Position numbers and translations under genes: made by a program | Origin: Halalkalibacillus sediminis | GTDB lineage: Bacteria; Bacillota; Bacilli; Bacillales; Alkalibacillaceae | Direction: 5' to 3' | Length of the DNA stretch: 64,000 bases | NCBI RefSeq assembly: GCF_002844535.1 | Contig: NZ_PJNH01000003.1 | Span: 372,001-436,000 of the forward strand | Notes under the pieces: model-generated | Told to the model about the DNA's origin: nothing | Databases searched by the model: none | What the model saw: only the letters and a program-made list of their open reading frames with translations | In this document: one piece after another, positions 25,352 to 33,385 of the stretch | How the letters are laid out: the number at the start of each line of letters is the position of its first letter | Numbering within the stretch: position 1 is the stretch's first letter

Positions 25352-25942
25352 ATGTGGAACAAGATTTACAAATGGACGTTAGGCTTATTGATCTTGCTTG
25401 CTGTTGGTGGTGGGATATATTTTGCTACATATATCATGATGGACACAACAGATAATAGCAAATCAGCACAGGCTGAGAACGATGATGATAATGAAGAGGA
25501 AGGTGAAACCTTTTCACCAAAGAATGTTGAAGAAGATGAAAAAGAAGTGAAGGAATTATCCGAAGAGAAGTTCGAGGAATCAACAGATAATGAGAACTTG
25601 AATCCCTTTGGCGATCAAGAGCTTGCAGAAAATGTTGATGAAAAACTTGTTCAAGACTATATCCATCAGATGAGCCATCAAAAGGTGAGAGCTGAGGAAA
25701 AATGGGGATTTTATCGAATCACAGAAGAACGGATCAATTGGGTGATTGAAGTAGTAAAAGCAAATAATTATAACCATGGTGATCAATACTTGGACATTCT
25801 CAACCAATGGAAGGAAGGGAACTTCTCCAACATTGATGTTCACCATAACATCATATGGGAGCTACAAGGTGGGAATGTAGGAAGAGCCACAGGAGTTCTA
25901 AGTGAAGAAGAAGAAAAAGCGTATATTGAATCAGCTGAATAA
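25352..25942 (+). CDS. Membrane-anchored acidic protein (DUF6241-like)
   Basis: 196 aa. A single N-terminal transmembrane anchor (about residues 8-30) is followed by a highly acidic low-complexity linker (about 38-85, rich in Glu/Asp/Asn). A folded C-terminal domain of about 100 residues has DYIHQMSHQKVRAEEKWGF and WVIEVVKANNY. This domain resembles DUF6241 of Bacillaceae, by recollection. It probably faces the outside of the cell. Function is unknown. AGGGGG precedes the ATG and a strong terminator follows. Confidence 0.6.
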   Translation: MWNKIYKWTLGLLILLAVGGGIYFATYIMMDTTDNSKSAQAENDDDNEEEGETFSPKNVEEDEKEVKELSEEKFEESTDNENLNPFGDQELAENVDEKLVQDYIHQMSHQKVRAEEKWGFYRITEERINWVIEVVKANNYNHGDQYLDILNQWKEGNFSNIDVHHNIIWELQGGNVGRATGVLSEEEEKAYIESAE

Positions 25943-25968
25943 GTCCGAGGAATCGGGCTTATTTTTTT
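25941..25968 (+). terminator. Rho-independent terminator
   Basis: AAGTCCGA, GGAA loop, TCGGGCTT, then ATTTTTTT, overlapping the stop codon of the DUF6241-like gene. Confidence 0.85.
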
Positions 25969-26046
25969 CCACACAACATGATATCTCTTGTATTAATATC
26001 TCCGCACATTAAAACGCCTCTGGAAAAGTGTCTCCTGCTGCCATCT

Positions 26047-26071
26047 GATTAATTTTAAATGTAAAGGGTAA
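26047..26071 (+). promoter_or_regulatory. Sigma-B-like promoter
   Basis: GATTAA, 13-nt spacer, GGGTAA. Each box differs by one base from the sigma-B consensus GTTTAA-N13-15-GGGTAT. It lies 33 nt before the PPOX-fold stress gene. Confidence 0.45.
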
Positions 26072-26103
26072 AATATTTCTAATACCGTAGTGAGGTGATG
26101 AAA

Positions 26104-26592
26104 ATGTCTAACAAGCTGAAACAGGAAGAAATTGAAACGTTAAGGGAGTTAATTAAGGATATAGATACGGCAATGCTGACAACGGCAACGGAAGAAGGCC
26201 TTGTTTCCCGCCCGATGAAAACGCAGGAAGTAGAGTTTGATGGAGACTTATGGTTCTTCACCAAAAAAGAAACTGATAAATTTGATCAGATTTTACACGA
26301 GCAGGATGTAAATGTGGCATACGCAGGTGACTCCTATGTTTCTGTGCGTGGAAGAGCCGAAATCGTTGAAGACACGGAAAAGAAAAAAGAATTATGGAAT
26401 AAAGGACTTGATAAATTCATGCAAACGTCTTATGACGATCCTACCGTGGTCCTCATAAAAGTGAATGCGGAAGCAGCAGAATATTGGGACAGTGGTAGTT
26501 TTACGAAGAAAACCGCCTTTTTCTATAAACGAATGACAGGGCAAGATACTGAATCAACAGATATTAATGAAACGATTGAATTGGATAAATAA
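26104..26592 (+). CDS. General stress protein 26-like PPOX-fold protein
   Basis: Pyridoxamine 5'-phosphate oxidase-like split-barrel protein of 162 aa, related to B. subtilis YdaG/general stress protein 26. Marks are MLTTATEEGLVSRPMKTQ, DLWFFTKKETDKF, the VSVRGRAEIVED strand and AEYWDSG near the C-terminus. Such proteins bind FMN or FAD; a reaction is not established. ATG 26104 has GAGGTG 6 nt upstream and is preferred to the GTG at 26095. The possible sigma-B promoter agrees with a stress role. Confidence 0.82.
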   Translation: MSNKLKQEEIETLRELIKDIDTAMLTTATEEGLVSRPMKTQEVEFDGDLWFFTKKETDKFDQILHEQDVNVAYAGDSYVSVRGRAEIVEDTEKKKELWNKGLDKFMQTSYDDPTVVLIKVNAEAAEYWDSGSFTKKTAFFYKRMTGQDTESTDINETIELDK

Positions 26593-26597
26593 CAGCG

Positions 26598-26630
26598 AAA
26601 TGGGTGGTCTTGATATGGGACCACCCATTT
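26598..26630 (+). terminator. Rho-independent terminator
   Basis: AAATGGGTGGTC and GACCACCCATTT arms (12 bp, 9-nt loop), 5 nt after the stop codon of the PPOX-fold gene. Confidence 0.8.
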
Positions 26631-26753
26631 TGAGCTTTTCAATAAATAGAAGATGGCCTTCGCCTCAAACTTTTCCCAGCGCAATACTACTATATCTTCC
26701 TAGAGAAAAAGATATTCTTGAGAGCTTTGCTTTAACGGCGTGGCGACTTAATC

Positions 26754-26787
26754 AAAAAAAGAGACAGTTGGCATATACAACTGTCTC
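26754..26787 (-). terminator. Rho-independent terminator of the repeat lipoprotein gene
   Basis: Minus strand: GAGACAGTTG, 7-nt loop, CAACTGTCTC, then TTTTTTT. Confidence 0.9.
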
Positions 26788-26817
26788 CTTTAGGGTTAAA
26801 TATAGAAATTTATCATA

Positions 26818-27885
26818 TTAGTTACGAGTCACATCGTGTACGATCCATCTTCCATTATTGACCATCAACACGTACTGCATTTCCACATTTCCGGTTAATT
26901 GATTGTCTCGCTCTTGTGTGACGATCACATTGGTGCCTTTATTATTCGCATAAGAAAACTCTTGGTCTTCTTGTAAGAAGATTGGTCCATCCGTTTCTTT
27001 TACATATAATCCGTCATCTCTTTCTTCAAAATACGTGTCGACAATGTGTGCTGCCCAATGAGCTGACATGAAGTGTCTGAAATGTTCTTCTAATCCTTCT
27101 TTAGTGGTATATTCTTTTTGCTTACCATTTTCGTCCGTGTAATTAATCACTTTCTTAAATGCTTCTTCATATTCTTCTAGAACTGTTTGAGCTCTGTCTT
27201 TACTCATTGCTGGTGCATCGTTTTCAGCGTTTGAAGAATCATTGTTGTTCTCATCAGTATTTTCATTTTCTTCAGATTGATTGGATTCGTCGCTTGTTTC
27301 TTGGCTAGAAACGTCGTGAACAACCCAATTTCCATCTACTTCTTGTAGTTCATATTTCATTTCCACATTTCCAGTTAATTCATTATCACGATTTTGAGTA
27401 ACTGTTGCGGTACCATCTTCATGATTCGTAAATGAATACTCCTGATCCTGTTGTAAGAACGTTGGTCCATCAATTGCTTTTACATATAACCCGTCATCTT
27501 TTTCTTCAAAATAAATGTCGATAATGTTTGTTGCCCACTCAGCAGTCATAAAGTTCTCGAAATGTTGTTGAAGTCCATCTTTTGTCTCGTATTCATTCTG
27601 TTTCCCTTGGTCATTCTTGTTATTTATTACATTATTGAACGCTTCCTCATACTCACCAAGTACATTTGCCGCTTCTTCTTTATCCATCGAATGACTATCA
27701 CCATTTGAAGCACGATCGCTTCCTTCTGATTGGTCAGTGTTCTCCGAGTTCGCCACTTCCTGTTCCGTTTGTTCCGCTTCTGATTCAGTAGTGGTTTCAT
27801 CCCCATCACCTGTAGCACCTTGGCCACAAGCAGCAATCAGTAAGACTCCCATTAACATTGTACTGAAAAATAGATTTTTTAAGAT
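26818..27885 (-). CDS. Lipoprotein with two equal tandem domains
   Basis: Secreted lipoprotein of about 355 aa. After the lipobox (LIAAC) comes an acidic Ser/Glu/Asn linker. Two copies of a 126-residue domain then lie exactly 160 residues apart with no gaps (about 69-194 and 229-354). Both copies share EYEEAF, EYxTKxGL, DDGLYVK, DGPxFLQxDQE and LTGNVEMxY. The second linker is again acidic. The first in-frame ATG (27858) would remove the basic N-region of the signal peptide. GGAGGGG lies 4 nt before an in-frame ATC at 27885, giving xLKNLFFSTMLMG, so ATC is taken as the start. Function is unknown. Confidence 0.65.
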   Translation of the reverse strand: MLKNLFFSTMLMGVLLIAACGQGATGDGDETTTESEAEQTEQEVANSENTDQSEGSDRASNGDSHSMDKEEAANVLGEYEEAFNNVINNKNDQGKQNEYETKDGLQQHFENFMTAEWATNIIDIYFEEKDDGLYVKAIDGPTFLQQDQEYSFTNHEDGTATVTQNRDNELTGNVEMKYELQEVDGNWVVHDVSSQETSDESNQSEENENTDENNNDSSNAENDAPAMSKDRAQTVLEEYEEAFKKVINYTDENGKQKEYTTKEGLEEHFRHFMSAHWAAHIVDTYFEERDDGLYVKETDGPIFLQEDQEFSYANNKGTNVIVTQERDNQLTGNVEMQYVLMVNNGRWIVHDVTRN

Positions 27886-28001
27886 AATACCCCTCCTATA
27901 TCTTTTGTTATTCCTTATGACGCTAGGATAAAAAATGTAGTTGCAGAAGGGGTGGAAAAAATTTCTCTAATCAAGTTTATATAATTCAACATTTAAAAAG
28001 C

Positions 28002-28020
28002 CCTCTCCCATCGGAAGAGG
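28002..28020 (-). terminator. Rho-independent terminator of the methyltransferase gene
   Basis: Minus strand: CCTCTTCC, 3-nt loop, GGGAGAGG (one G-U pair), followed by GCTTTTT. Confidence 0.8.
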
Positions 28021-28032
28021 ACTCTCTTTATG

Positions 28033-28656
28033 TCATTTTATCTTTTTAGAAACTATGAAATATTCTTGAGAGCTTTTCTTTAAACACTCCGTATCGATTA
28101 CTGAAAAGTTCCCTTCCTCAAATGTGTTGACTAAATCGTTTCTATTAAATGAATTTATTTTTGGCACTATGTTGATCTTGCTTCCCATGAATAAAAAGCC
28201 ACTAAGAAGTTTCTTTTCTCCGAGGCAAGGTGTTACAGATATTAATAATCCCCCCGGCTTCAGAAGTTCCTTCATTCTTTGGATAACCATATGTTCGTCT
28301 TCCAACAAATGCAGAACATAACTAGCCAAAATAACATCAAAAGAACTTTCCACAAAACGATCATCAAAAATATCTACGTGATCGTAGTCTATATTTTGAA
28401 TTTGCCGTTCTTTTGCCTTTCTTTCTGCAATACCTATCATTTTAGAAGAAGTATCAATCGCATGTATTTCCTTTACGTATTTCGCAATTTCATTGGTGAT
28501 CAATCCGGTTCCGCAGCCGAAGTCTAACACAGTGTCACTCGTTTTGAGATATGGTTTCGTTTTTTCTATTATTGTGAAGTAAGTCTGTTCATCCTTCTTC
28601 TCTAATTCATAATATTTGCTTGCAGTTTTATCCCAAAAGCTTTCTGACTTAATCAT
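28033..28656 (-). CDS. Class I SAM-dependent methyltransferase
   Basis: Cytosolic methyltransferase of 207 aa. Motif I is VLDFGCGTGLIT, the acidic motif II IHAIDTSSKM, and the post-motif region DVILASYVLHLLED and LLKPGGLLI. It is related to UbiE/COQ5-like small-molecule methyltransferases; the substrate is unknown. ATG 28656 with GAAGGTG 9 nt upstream is used instead of the GTG at 28668, which lies inside that site. It is upstream of and on the same strand as the repeat lipoprotein gene, but separated by terminators. Confidence 0.82.
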   Translation of the reverse strand: MIKSESFWDKTASKYYELEKKDEQTYFTIIEKTKPYLKTSDTVLDFGCGTGLITNEIAKYVKEIHAIDTSSKMIGIAERKAKERQIQNIDYDHVDIFDDRFVESSFDVILASYVLHLLEDEHMVIQRMKELLKPGGLLISVTPCLGEKKLLSGFLFMGSKINIVPKINSFNRNDLVNTFEEGNFSVIDTECLKKSSQEYFIVSKKIK

Positions 28657-28789
28657 TTTAGGATGCACCTTCTTTTATTCAGTTTTAATTTATAAAAAAA
28701 GAAACCTATAAAGAGGTATAACAGTCACTGACCTACATAACTTAAGTTGGTTAATACCAGACCTTTTTTAAAAGCATTTACAATTATAC

Positions 28790-29683
28790 TTATTTATCTA
28801 TCTCTAACGATTCCCTAATTCGAGTAAATCTAATGAATCGACGGTTCTCAGGTTGTAGGTCTTCTATGACTTTAAACACACCTATGAATCTATACCGATT
28901 TACTCCTAGATTATCTTTGAATTTCGCAAACACCGCTCGCTCTCTACCTTTTTTAACCGTTTCAGCAAAGCTTTCCTCTCTTGCTTGAAGAATCTCTTCA
29001 TCCTGATTTGATTCGTCAATATAAGACCAATCCTCAGCAAGCACATTAATCCATCCTCCAGCAGCGGACTTTAAGTCACCACCGACGTTGATTGAGAGTT
29101 TAGGACACCAAATCCATAAATTCTCTCTGACTCGAAAATAACTCCTTTGATAACCTTTAGCATTTCGATTAAAGATGGTATTGGCAATATCCTTAATATA
29201 TTGAAACGAAATATCATCATAAATAGATAATGTTTCCTTCTGCATCAATTGAGCTAATTCTTCCTCATATGTCGGCCACGACAACTGTAAACTGTCTGCT
29301 TTTTGTTTTATGTAATGAACAACACCATCTATATCTTTATTGATCTGTTCGATCGTTTGGGTAGCATCGATACGAAAAACACGAAAATCACTAATCTCCT
29401 CCTCACTTATAGATGAGATAATATCATCCATTCTCAATTCATCTGCCTCGACCTGCTTCTTATGAAAAGCTTCGTCCACTTCCACCCCAACATGGACTTG
29501 TGGAAAATACAAATCTATCAAAGCATAACCTGTGTCTGTTCGTTTTACATACTGCTGGGTTACAGGCTTTATATCTAGACAGCCTAACTTGTGCCAAATT
29601 GCCGTTAAGATATAATTTTCATAGTCTTTCTTATTTGTTTTAGAAAACGTTTTAATCAGATAGTCTCGTTTACTCAAGCGCAA
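28790..29683 (-). CDS. PvuRts1I/AbaSI-like modification-dependent endonuclease
   Basis: 297 aa. The N-terminal half resembles the Vsr-like nuclease domain of PvuRts1I/AbaSI: KKDYENYILTAIWHKLG, KPVTQQYV, then ALIDLYFP and the active-site-like VGVEVDEAFH (about residues 66-75). The C-terminal half has the SRA-like part with WIWCPKLSIN, AAGGWINVLAED and a closing FIRFTRIRESL. The family cuts DNA with 5-hydroxymethyl- or glucosylated hydroxymethyl-cytosine, so this is probably a stand-alone type IV anti-phage enzyme. Start codon is TTG (29683, or TTG two codons later). No partner methylase is nearby. Confidence 0.78.
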   Translation of the reverse strand: MRLSKRDYLIKTFSKTNKKDYENYILTAIWHKLGCLDIKPVTQQYVKRTDTGYALIDLYFPQVHVGVEVDEAFHKKQVEADELRMDDIISSISEEEISDFRVFRIDATQTIEQINKDIDGVVHYIKQKADSLQLSWPTYEEELAQLMQKETLSIYDDISFQYIKDIANTIFNRNAKGYQRSYFRVRENLWIWCPKLSINVGGDLKSAAGGWINVLAEDWSYIDESNQDEEILQAREESFAETVKKGRERAVFAKFKDNLGVNRYRFIGVFKVIEDLQPENRRFIRFTRIRESLEIDK

Positions 29684-29743
29684 ATTTCCTTCCCCAATTT
29701 AAATTTTCAATTTTAAAATTTAAATCAATATATAAAATCTATT

Positions 29744-30355
29744 TTATGACTTAAACCTTTTCTCATTTTTGATCCCATTAATCATAATCTCAAAAAGCAC
29801 ACCTTGTTCTTGACTTAAAGAAAATCCACCTTGTTTTAGACTCCAGTCATACAAAATACCTCTCATTGTGCGTAAACAAATAAGCATCAGTTCATCCACA
29901 GTTAAATCCTGTCTGAATTCATTTAATTTCTTTCCCTCTTCCAAAATGCTTTTCAAAATTTCATATAGGGGCCTGTCACTCATGAGGAAATAGCTATCCC
30001 GGTCAGCACTCAATTCATTCACATAGATAGTTCTCGTTACGTCCCAACCAACTTCCTTCTCAATATAGTCCATTTGCAATTCTAGAAATTTTTTAAGTTT
30101 CGCTGAAGAGGAATGTTCTTGAGTCACACTGCCGATAATTTCTTGAATATAAAACTGATCAATTTCTCTAAATTTATTTAAAAATACTTCATGCTTACTT
30201 TTAAAGTGGGTATAAAATGCTCCTTTCGAAGTTTCAGATTTTCTTACAATTTCATCTACTGAAACCTCATTATATCCACGTTCATCGAATAATTTAAGCG
30301 CTACTTCTGTAATTTTCTTCTTAGTTAATTGAGCTTTTTGTTGTCTTAGGTTCAT
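29744..30355 (-). CDS. TetR-family transcriptional regulator
   Basis: 203 aa. The N-terminal helix-turn-helix (about residues 12-58) has ALKLFDERGYNEVSVDEIVRKSETSKGAFYTHF, a classic TetR pattern (spanning about 20-52). The C-terminal ligand domain has no recognised specificity. AGGAGG precedes the ATG. It diverges from the atoE-like transporter gene, whose promoter has a 12-bp inverted repeat between -35 and -10, so it most likely represses that operon. Confidence 0.88.
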   Translation of the reverse strand: MNLRQQKAQLTKKKITEVALKLFDERGYNEVSVDEIVRKSETSKGAFYTHFKSKHEVFLNKFREIDQFYIQEIIGSVTQEHSSSAKLKKFLELQMDYIEKEVGWDVTRTIYVNELSADRDSYFLMSDRPLYEILKSILEEGKKLNEFRQDLTVDELMLICLRTMRGILYDWSLKQGGFSLSQEQGVLFEIMINGIKNEKRFKS

Positions 30356-30399
30356 TATTTTGCCTCCTGAAATTTTATTTTCAAAAAATTAATAATATA

Positions 30400-30427
30400 T
30401 TGACAAAGAGACCGCAGTCTGTAAAAT
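30400..30427 (+). promoter_or_regulatory. Promoter of the atoE-like operon with embedded inverted repeat
   Basis: -35 TTGACA (30400-30405), 16-nt spacer, -10 TAAAAT (30422-30427). Inside the spacer lies AGAC-CGCA-GTCT (30409-30420), a short palindrome that may be the TetR operator. Confidence 0.65.
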
Positions 30428-30433
30428 ACTAAA

Positions 30434-30467
30434 CAAGAGTTTTTAAATTAATTTTTACGAACTCTTG
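30434..30467. promoter_or_regulatory. Inverted repeat in the atoE leader
   Basis: CAAGAGTT and AACTCTTG arms, 18 nt apart, directly downstream of the -10 box. It could be a second regulator site or a leader hairpin, and it overlaps the cre site by two bases. Confidence 0.4.
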
Positions 30468-30479
30468 AAAGCGCTACCA
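30466..30479 (+). promoter_or_regulatory. Catabolite-responsive element (cre), atoE operon
   Basis: TGAAAGCGCTACCA matches TGWAANCGNTNWCA with one mismatch, between the promoter and the start codon. Confidence 0.55.
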
Positions 30480-30498
30480 AATTAAAAGGAGGATTCAA

Positions 30499-31827
30499 AT
30501 GTTAAGACATGCTGCACAAAGATTCAAGGTTGGAATTGAAAATTATTTACCGAATGCTTTTATATTCGCAATACTATTAACATTTCTTACTTTAGTTATG
30601 GGAATGACAATCACTGGAGAAGGATTAATGCCTATGACTTCCCATTGGTATAGTGGATTTTGGGACTTTCTGGCTTTTACGACACAAATGATTTTAATAT
30701 TAATCACTGGCTATGCACTTGTGAAATCCCCTCCCCTACAAAAGTTGATGAAAAAAATGGCCTCCAAACCAAAAAATCAAAAATCGGCTATTATCACAAC
30801 AATCTTAGTAGCAGCCATAACCGGATACCTAAGCTGGGGGTTAGGTTTTGTATTTGGTACATTATTCGCAATTGAAGTCGCAAAACGAGTACAAGTTGCT
30901 GATTTTCGTCTATTAATTGCGGCTGCCTACACAGGTACTATTGCTATTCTACCAGCTAGTATAACATTAACTGCACCATTGCTAGTAAATACACCAGACC
31001 ATTCACTACAAGAGGAAATCGGTTTGATTCCGTTAACACAGACAACTTTCAGTCCAACAATGTTAATTACTGCTTTATTAGGGTTAGTGGTTATAATTTT
31101 TGCCTACATAAAGATGGCACCGAAGCAAGAAGATGTTATACCATTTGATAACACTAGTCATTCAGAGCCCGAATTGGAGCAAAAAATAATCCCTAAAACG
31201 ATAGCAGAGCGATTAGACCATAGTAGAATCATTAACTACGCTATGGTAGCTCTTGGTGTACTTTGGTTATTTATGTACGTTGGAGAGAATGGATTCAATC
31301 TGGAACTAAACATCATGAATTTTGCATTTATTATCCTTGGTCTCGCCTTGCATGGAACGCCTGTTAGTTATCTAAATGCTGTTTCAAACGGGATGTCCGC
31401 CGCTGCCGGGATATTAGTTCAATTTCCTTTCTATGCAGGGATAATGGGAATGATGATTGGATCAGGTCTGATTGTTGTGATTGCTGAATCATTCGCTTCA
31501 ATGGCAAATGAAGTAACTTTTCCATTCTTCAGTTTTCTCTCTGCCGCTATAGTCAATATTTTCGTGCCTTCAGCAGGAGGACAATGGCAAATCCAAGGAC
31601 CAATTATGGTACAGGCACTAGAAACTTTTAATCTACCAATCTCGGTGGTTGTCAACTCCGTATCAATCGGTGATGTAACTACTAACTTGCTCCAGCCATT
31701 TTTTGTGTTACCAGCCTTAGGTCTTGCCAAGCTAGGCTTAAAGGATATCTGGGGTTATTGTTTAGTATCAATGATTCTTTTATTTATTGTTTCATCCTTA
31801 ACGATTACAATAATACCTTTGCTCTAA
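30499..31827 (+). CDS. atoE: Short-chain fatty acid transporter (AtoE family)
   Basis: Polytopic membrane protein of 442 aa, about ten to eleven transmembrane helices. It has the AtoE-type features GLGFVFGTLFAIEVAKRV, HGTPVSYLNAV and VPSAGGQWQIQGPI. In E. coli AtoE takes up short-chain fatty acids or acetoacetate. AAAGGAGGA precedes the ATG. A CoA ligase gene and a thiolase gene follow directly, so imported acids would be activated and cleaved by the products of the same operon. Confidence 0.88.
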   Translation: MLRHAAQRFKVGIENYLPNAFIFAILLTFLTLVMGMTITGEGLMPMTSHWYSGFWDFLAFTTQMILILITGYALVKSPPLQKLMKKMASKPKNQKSAIITTILVAAITGYLSWGLGFVFGTLFAIEVAKRVQVADFRLLIAAAYTGTIAILPASITLTAPLLVNTPDHSLQEEIGLIPLTQTTFSPTMLITALLGLVVIIFAYIKMAPKQEDVIPFDNTSHSEPELEQKIIPKTIAERLDHSRIINYAMVALGVLWLFMYVGENGFNLELNIMNFAFIILGLALHGTPVSYLNAVSNGMSAAAGILVQFPFYAGIMGMMIGSGLIVVIAESFASMANEVTFPFFSFLSAAIVNIFVPSAGGQWQIQGPIMVQALETFNLPISVVVNSVSIGDVTTNLLQPFFVLPALGLAKLGLKDIWGYCLVSMILLFIVSSLTITIIPLL

Positions 31828-31846
31828 CTTTAGAAAGGAGAATTTT

Positions 31847-33382
31847 ATGTTAACACATGGGGATTTGACCATATATTCGTATCTCATCAAACAAGCAGAA
31901 AAATTCAATGATAAAACCTTTATCTACTTTGAAGACGAGAAGATCTCTTACCTAGATATGTTGAATAGGAGTAATCAGATTGCTTCGTGGCTTGCCGACC
32001 ATGGCATTCAAAAAGGGGATACAGTTTCAGTATTGATACCTAATAACCCATTATTCTACGAGATATGGTTTGGCTGCGCTGCAATTGGTGCTATATTCAT
32101 ACCAATCAATACAGGAACAACTTCTGTTGAACTTGAATACTTTCTTCAACATTCTGAGAGCAAAGGAATCATTTATGATCCCTCTCTAACTAATGAATAT
32201 CATATGAATGTAATGCGTAATCATCCATTGAATTTCCATCGGGAATTCAGTAATGAATGGAAAAGTGAAGTAAGTAAGTATTCAGATTCCAACCATTTTA
32301 ACGATATTGATTCAGATGATGTAAGTTCGATTGTCTACACATCGGGTACTACAGCTAAGCCAAAAGGGGTCATGATAACTCATGAAAACTACTTATTTGC
32401 TGGTCATTCATCTGTTACCTATCAACAACTTACAAGTGAAGATAGATATTTAATATTTCTACCATTGTTTCACGTAAACTCTCAGTACTACACTTCCATG
32501 TCAATGTTAGTTGCCGGTGGTTCAATAATCTTATTAGAAAAGTTTAGTGCTAATACATTTTGGGACACAGTAGCAAAATATGATCCTACAGTTTCAAGTT
32601 TTGTCGCTACTATCATTAAAGTTTTACTTCGAATGCCAAAACATCCTAAAGAGAACAATCACAATATTAGACATATAGGATACGGTTTGTTCGTTAATAA
32701 AAGCGAAATTGATGAATTTGTTAATCGATTCAACATTCATTTATTTCAGTGGTACGGAATGACGGAATCTATTACGACAAATATTGTAACTCCCCTTTAC
32801 GAAGATATGCCAGTGGATGAAAAATCCAATATCTTGGCTTTAGGTAAACCTGCATTAGGGCATGAGGTTAAGATCGTAAATGATGAAGGAGAAAAATGTG
32901 CAAATAAAATGGTAGGAGAAATTATCATCAAAAGCCCTTCACTTATGAAAGGCTATTTAAAAAATGAAGAAGAAACTAATAAATCCCTACGTAATGGCTG
33001 GTTATATACAGGTGACTTCGGATACAGAAATGAAGAAGGCTACATTTGGTTCGTCGACAGAGATAAAGATGTCATTAAAAGGGCAGGCGAAAATATATCA
33101 TCCTTAGAAATTGAGAATGTGCTCAACGATCACCCTCATGTTCAAAACTGCGCAATTATAGGTGTCCCAGATGAAATAAGAGAGGAAAAAGTTGTTGCTT
33201 ACATTGAAACAGATAGCGATTCTTTAACTGATAAAGATATAATAAACTACTGCGAAAATAAAATATCTTCCTTCAAGATTCCAGAAGATATTTATTTTGT
33301 TAAAGATTTCCCTAGAACGTCTATTGGAAAAATCCAAAAGCATTTATTGCGGAACCAATACGATTCAGAAAGTAGGTCATAA
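31847..33382 (+). CDS. Acyl-CoA ligase (CaiC-like)
   Basis: ATP-dependent acyl-adenylate/CoA ligase of 511 aa. The P-loop-like IVYTSGTTAKPKG (about residues 163-175), WYGMTES, the hinge YTGDFGYRNEEG with VDRDKDVIKRAGENIS, and the C-terminal FPRTSIGKIQK lysine are present. Overall similarity is greatest to crotonobetaine/carnitine-CoA ligase CaiC, but short- or medium-chain acids are likely from the AtoE-thiolase context. It is not of the PaaK family, so it does not replace phenylacetate-CoA ligase. GAAAGGAG precedes the ATG. Confidence 0.85.
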   Translation: MLTHGDLTIYSYLIKQAEKFNDKTFIYFEDEKISYLDMLNRSNQIASWLADHGIQKGDTVSVLIPNNPLFYEIWFGCAAIGAIFIPINTGTTSVELEYFLQHSESKGIIYDPSLTNEYHMNVMRNHPLNFHREFSNEWKSEVSKYSDSNHFNDIDSDDVSSIVYTSGTTAKPKGVMITHENYLFAGHSSVTYQQLTSEDRYLIFLPLFHVNSQYYTSMSMLVAGGSIILLEKFSANTFWDTVAKYDPTVSSFVATIIKVLLRMPKHPKENNHNIRHIGYGLFVNKSEIDEFVNRFNIHLFQWYGMTESITTNIVTPLYEDMPVDEKSNILALGKPALGHEVKIVNDEGEKCANKMVGEIIIKSPSLMKGYLKNEEETNKSLRNGWLYTGDFGYRNEEGYIWFVDRDKDVIKRAGENISSLEIENVLNDHPHVQNCAIIGVPDEIREEKVVAYIETDSDSLTDKDIINYCENKISSFKIPEDIYFVKDFPRTSIGKIQKHLLRNQYDSESRS

Positions 33383-33385
33383 ATC

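Noticed and set aside
31847-33382. AMP-forming ligase considered as the missing PaaK
   Set aside because: Its motifs follow the CaiC/fatty-acid ligase pattern, not PaaK, and it is coupled to an AtoE transporter and a thiolase 11 kb away.
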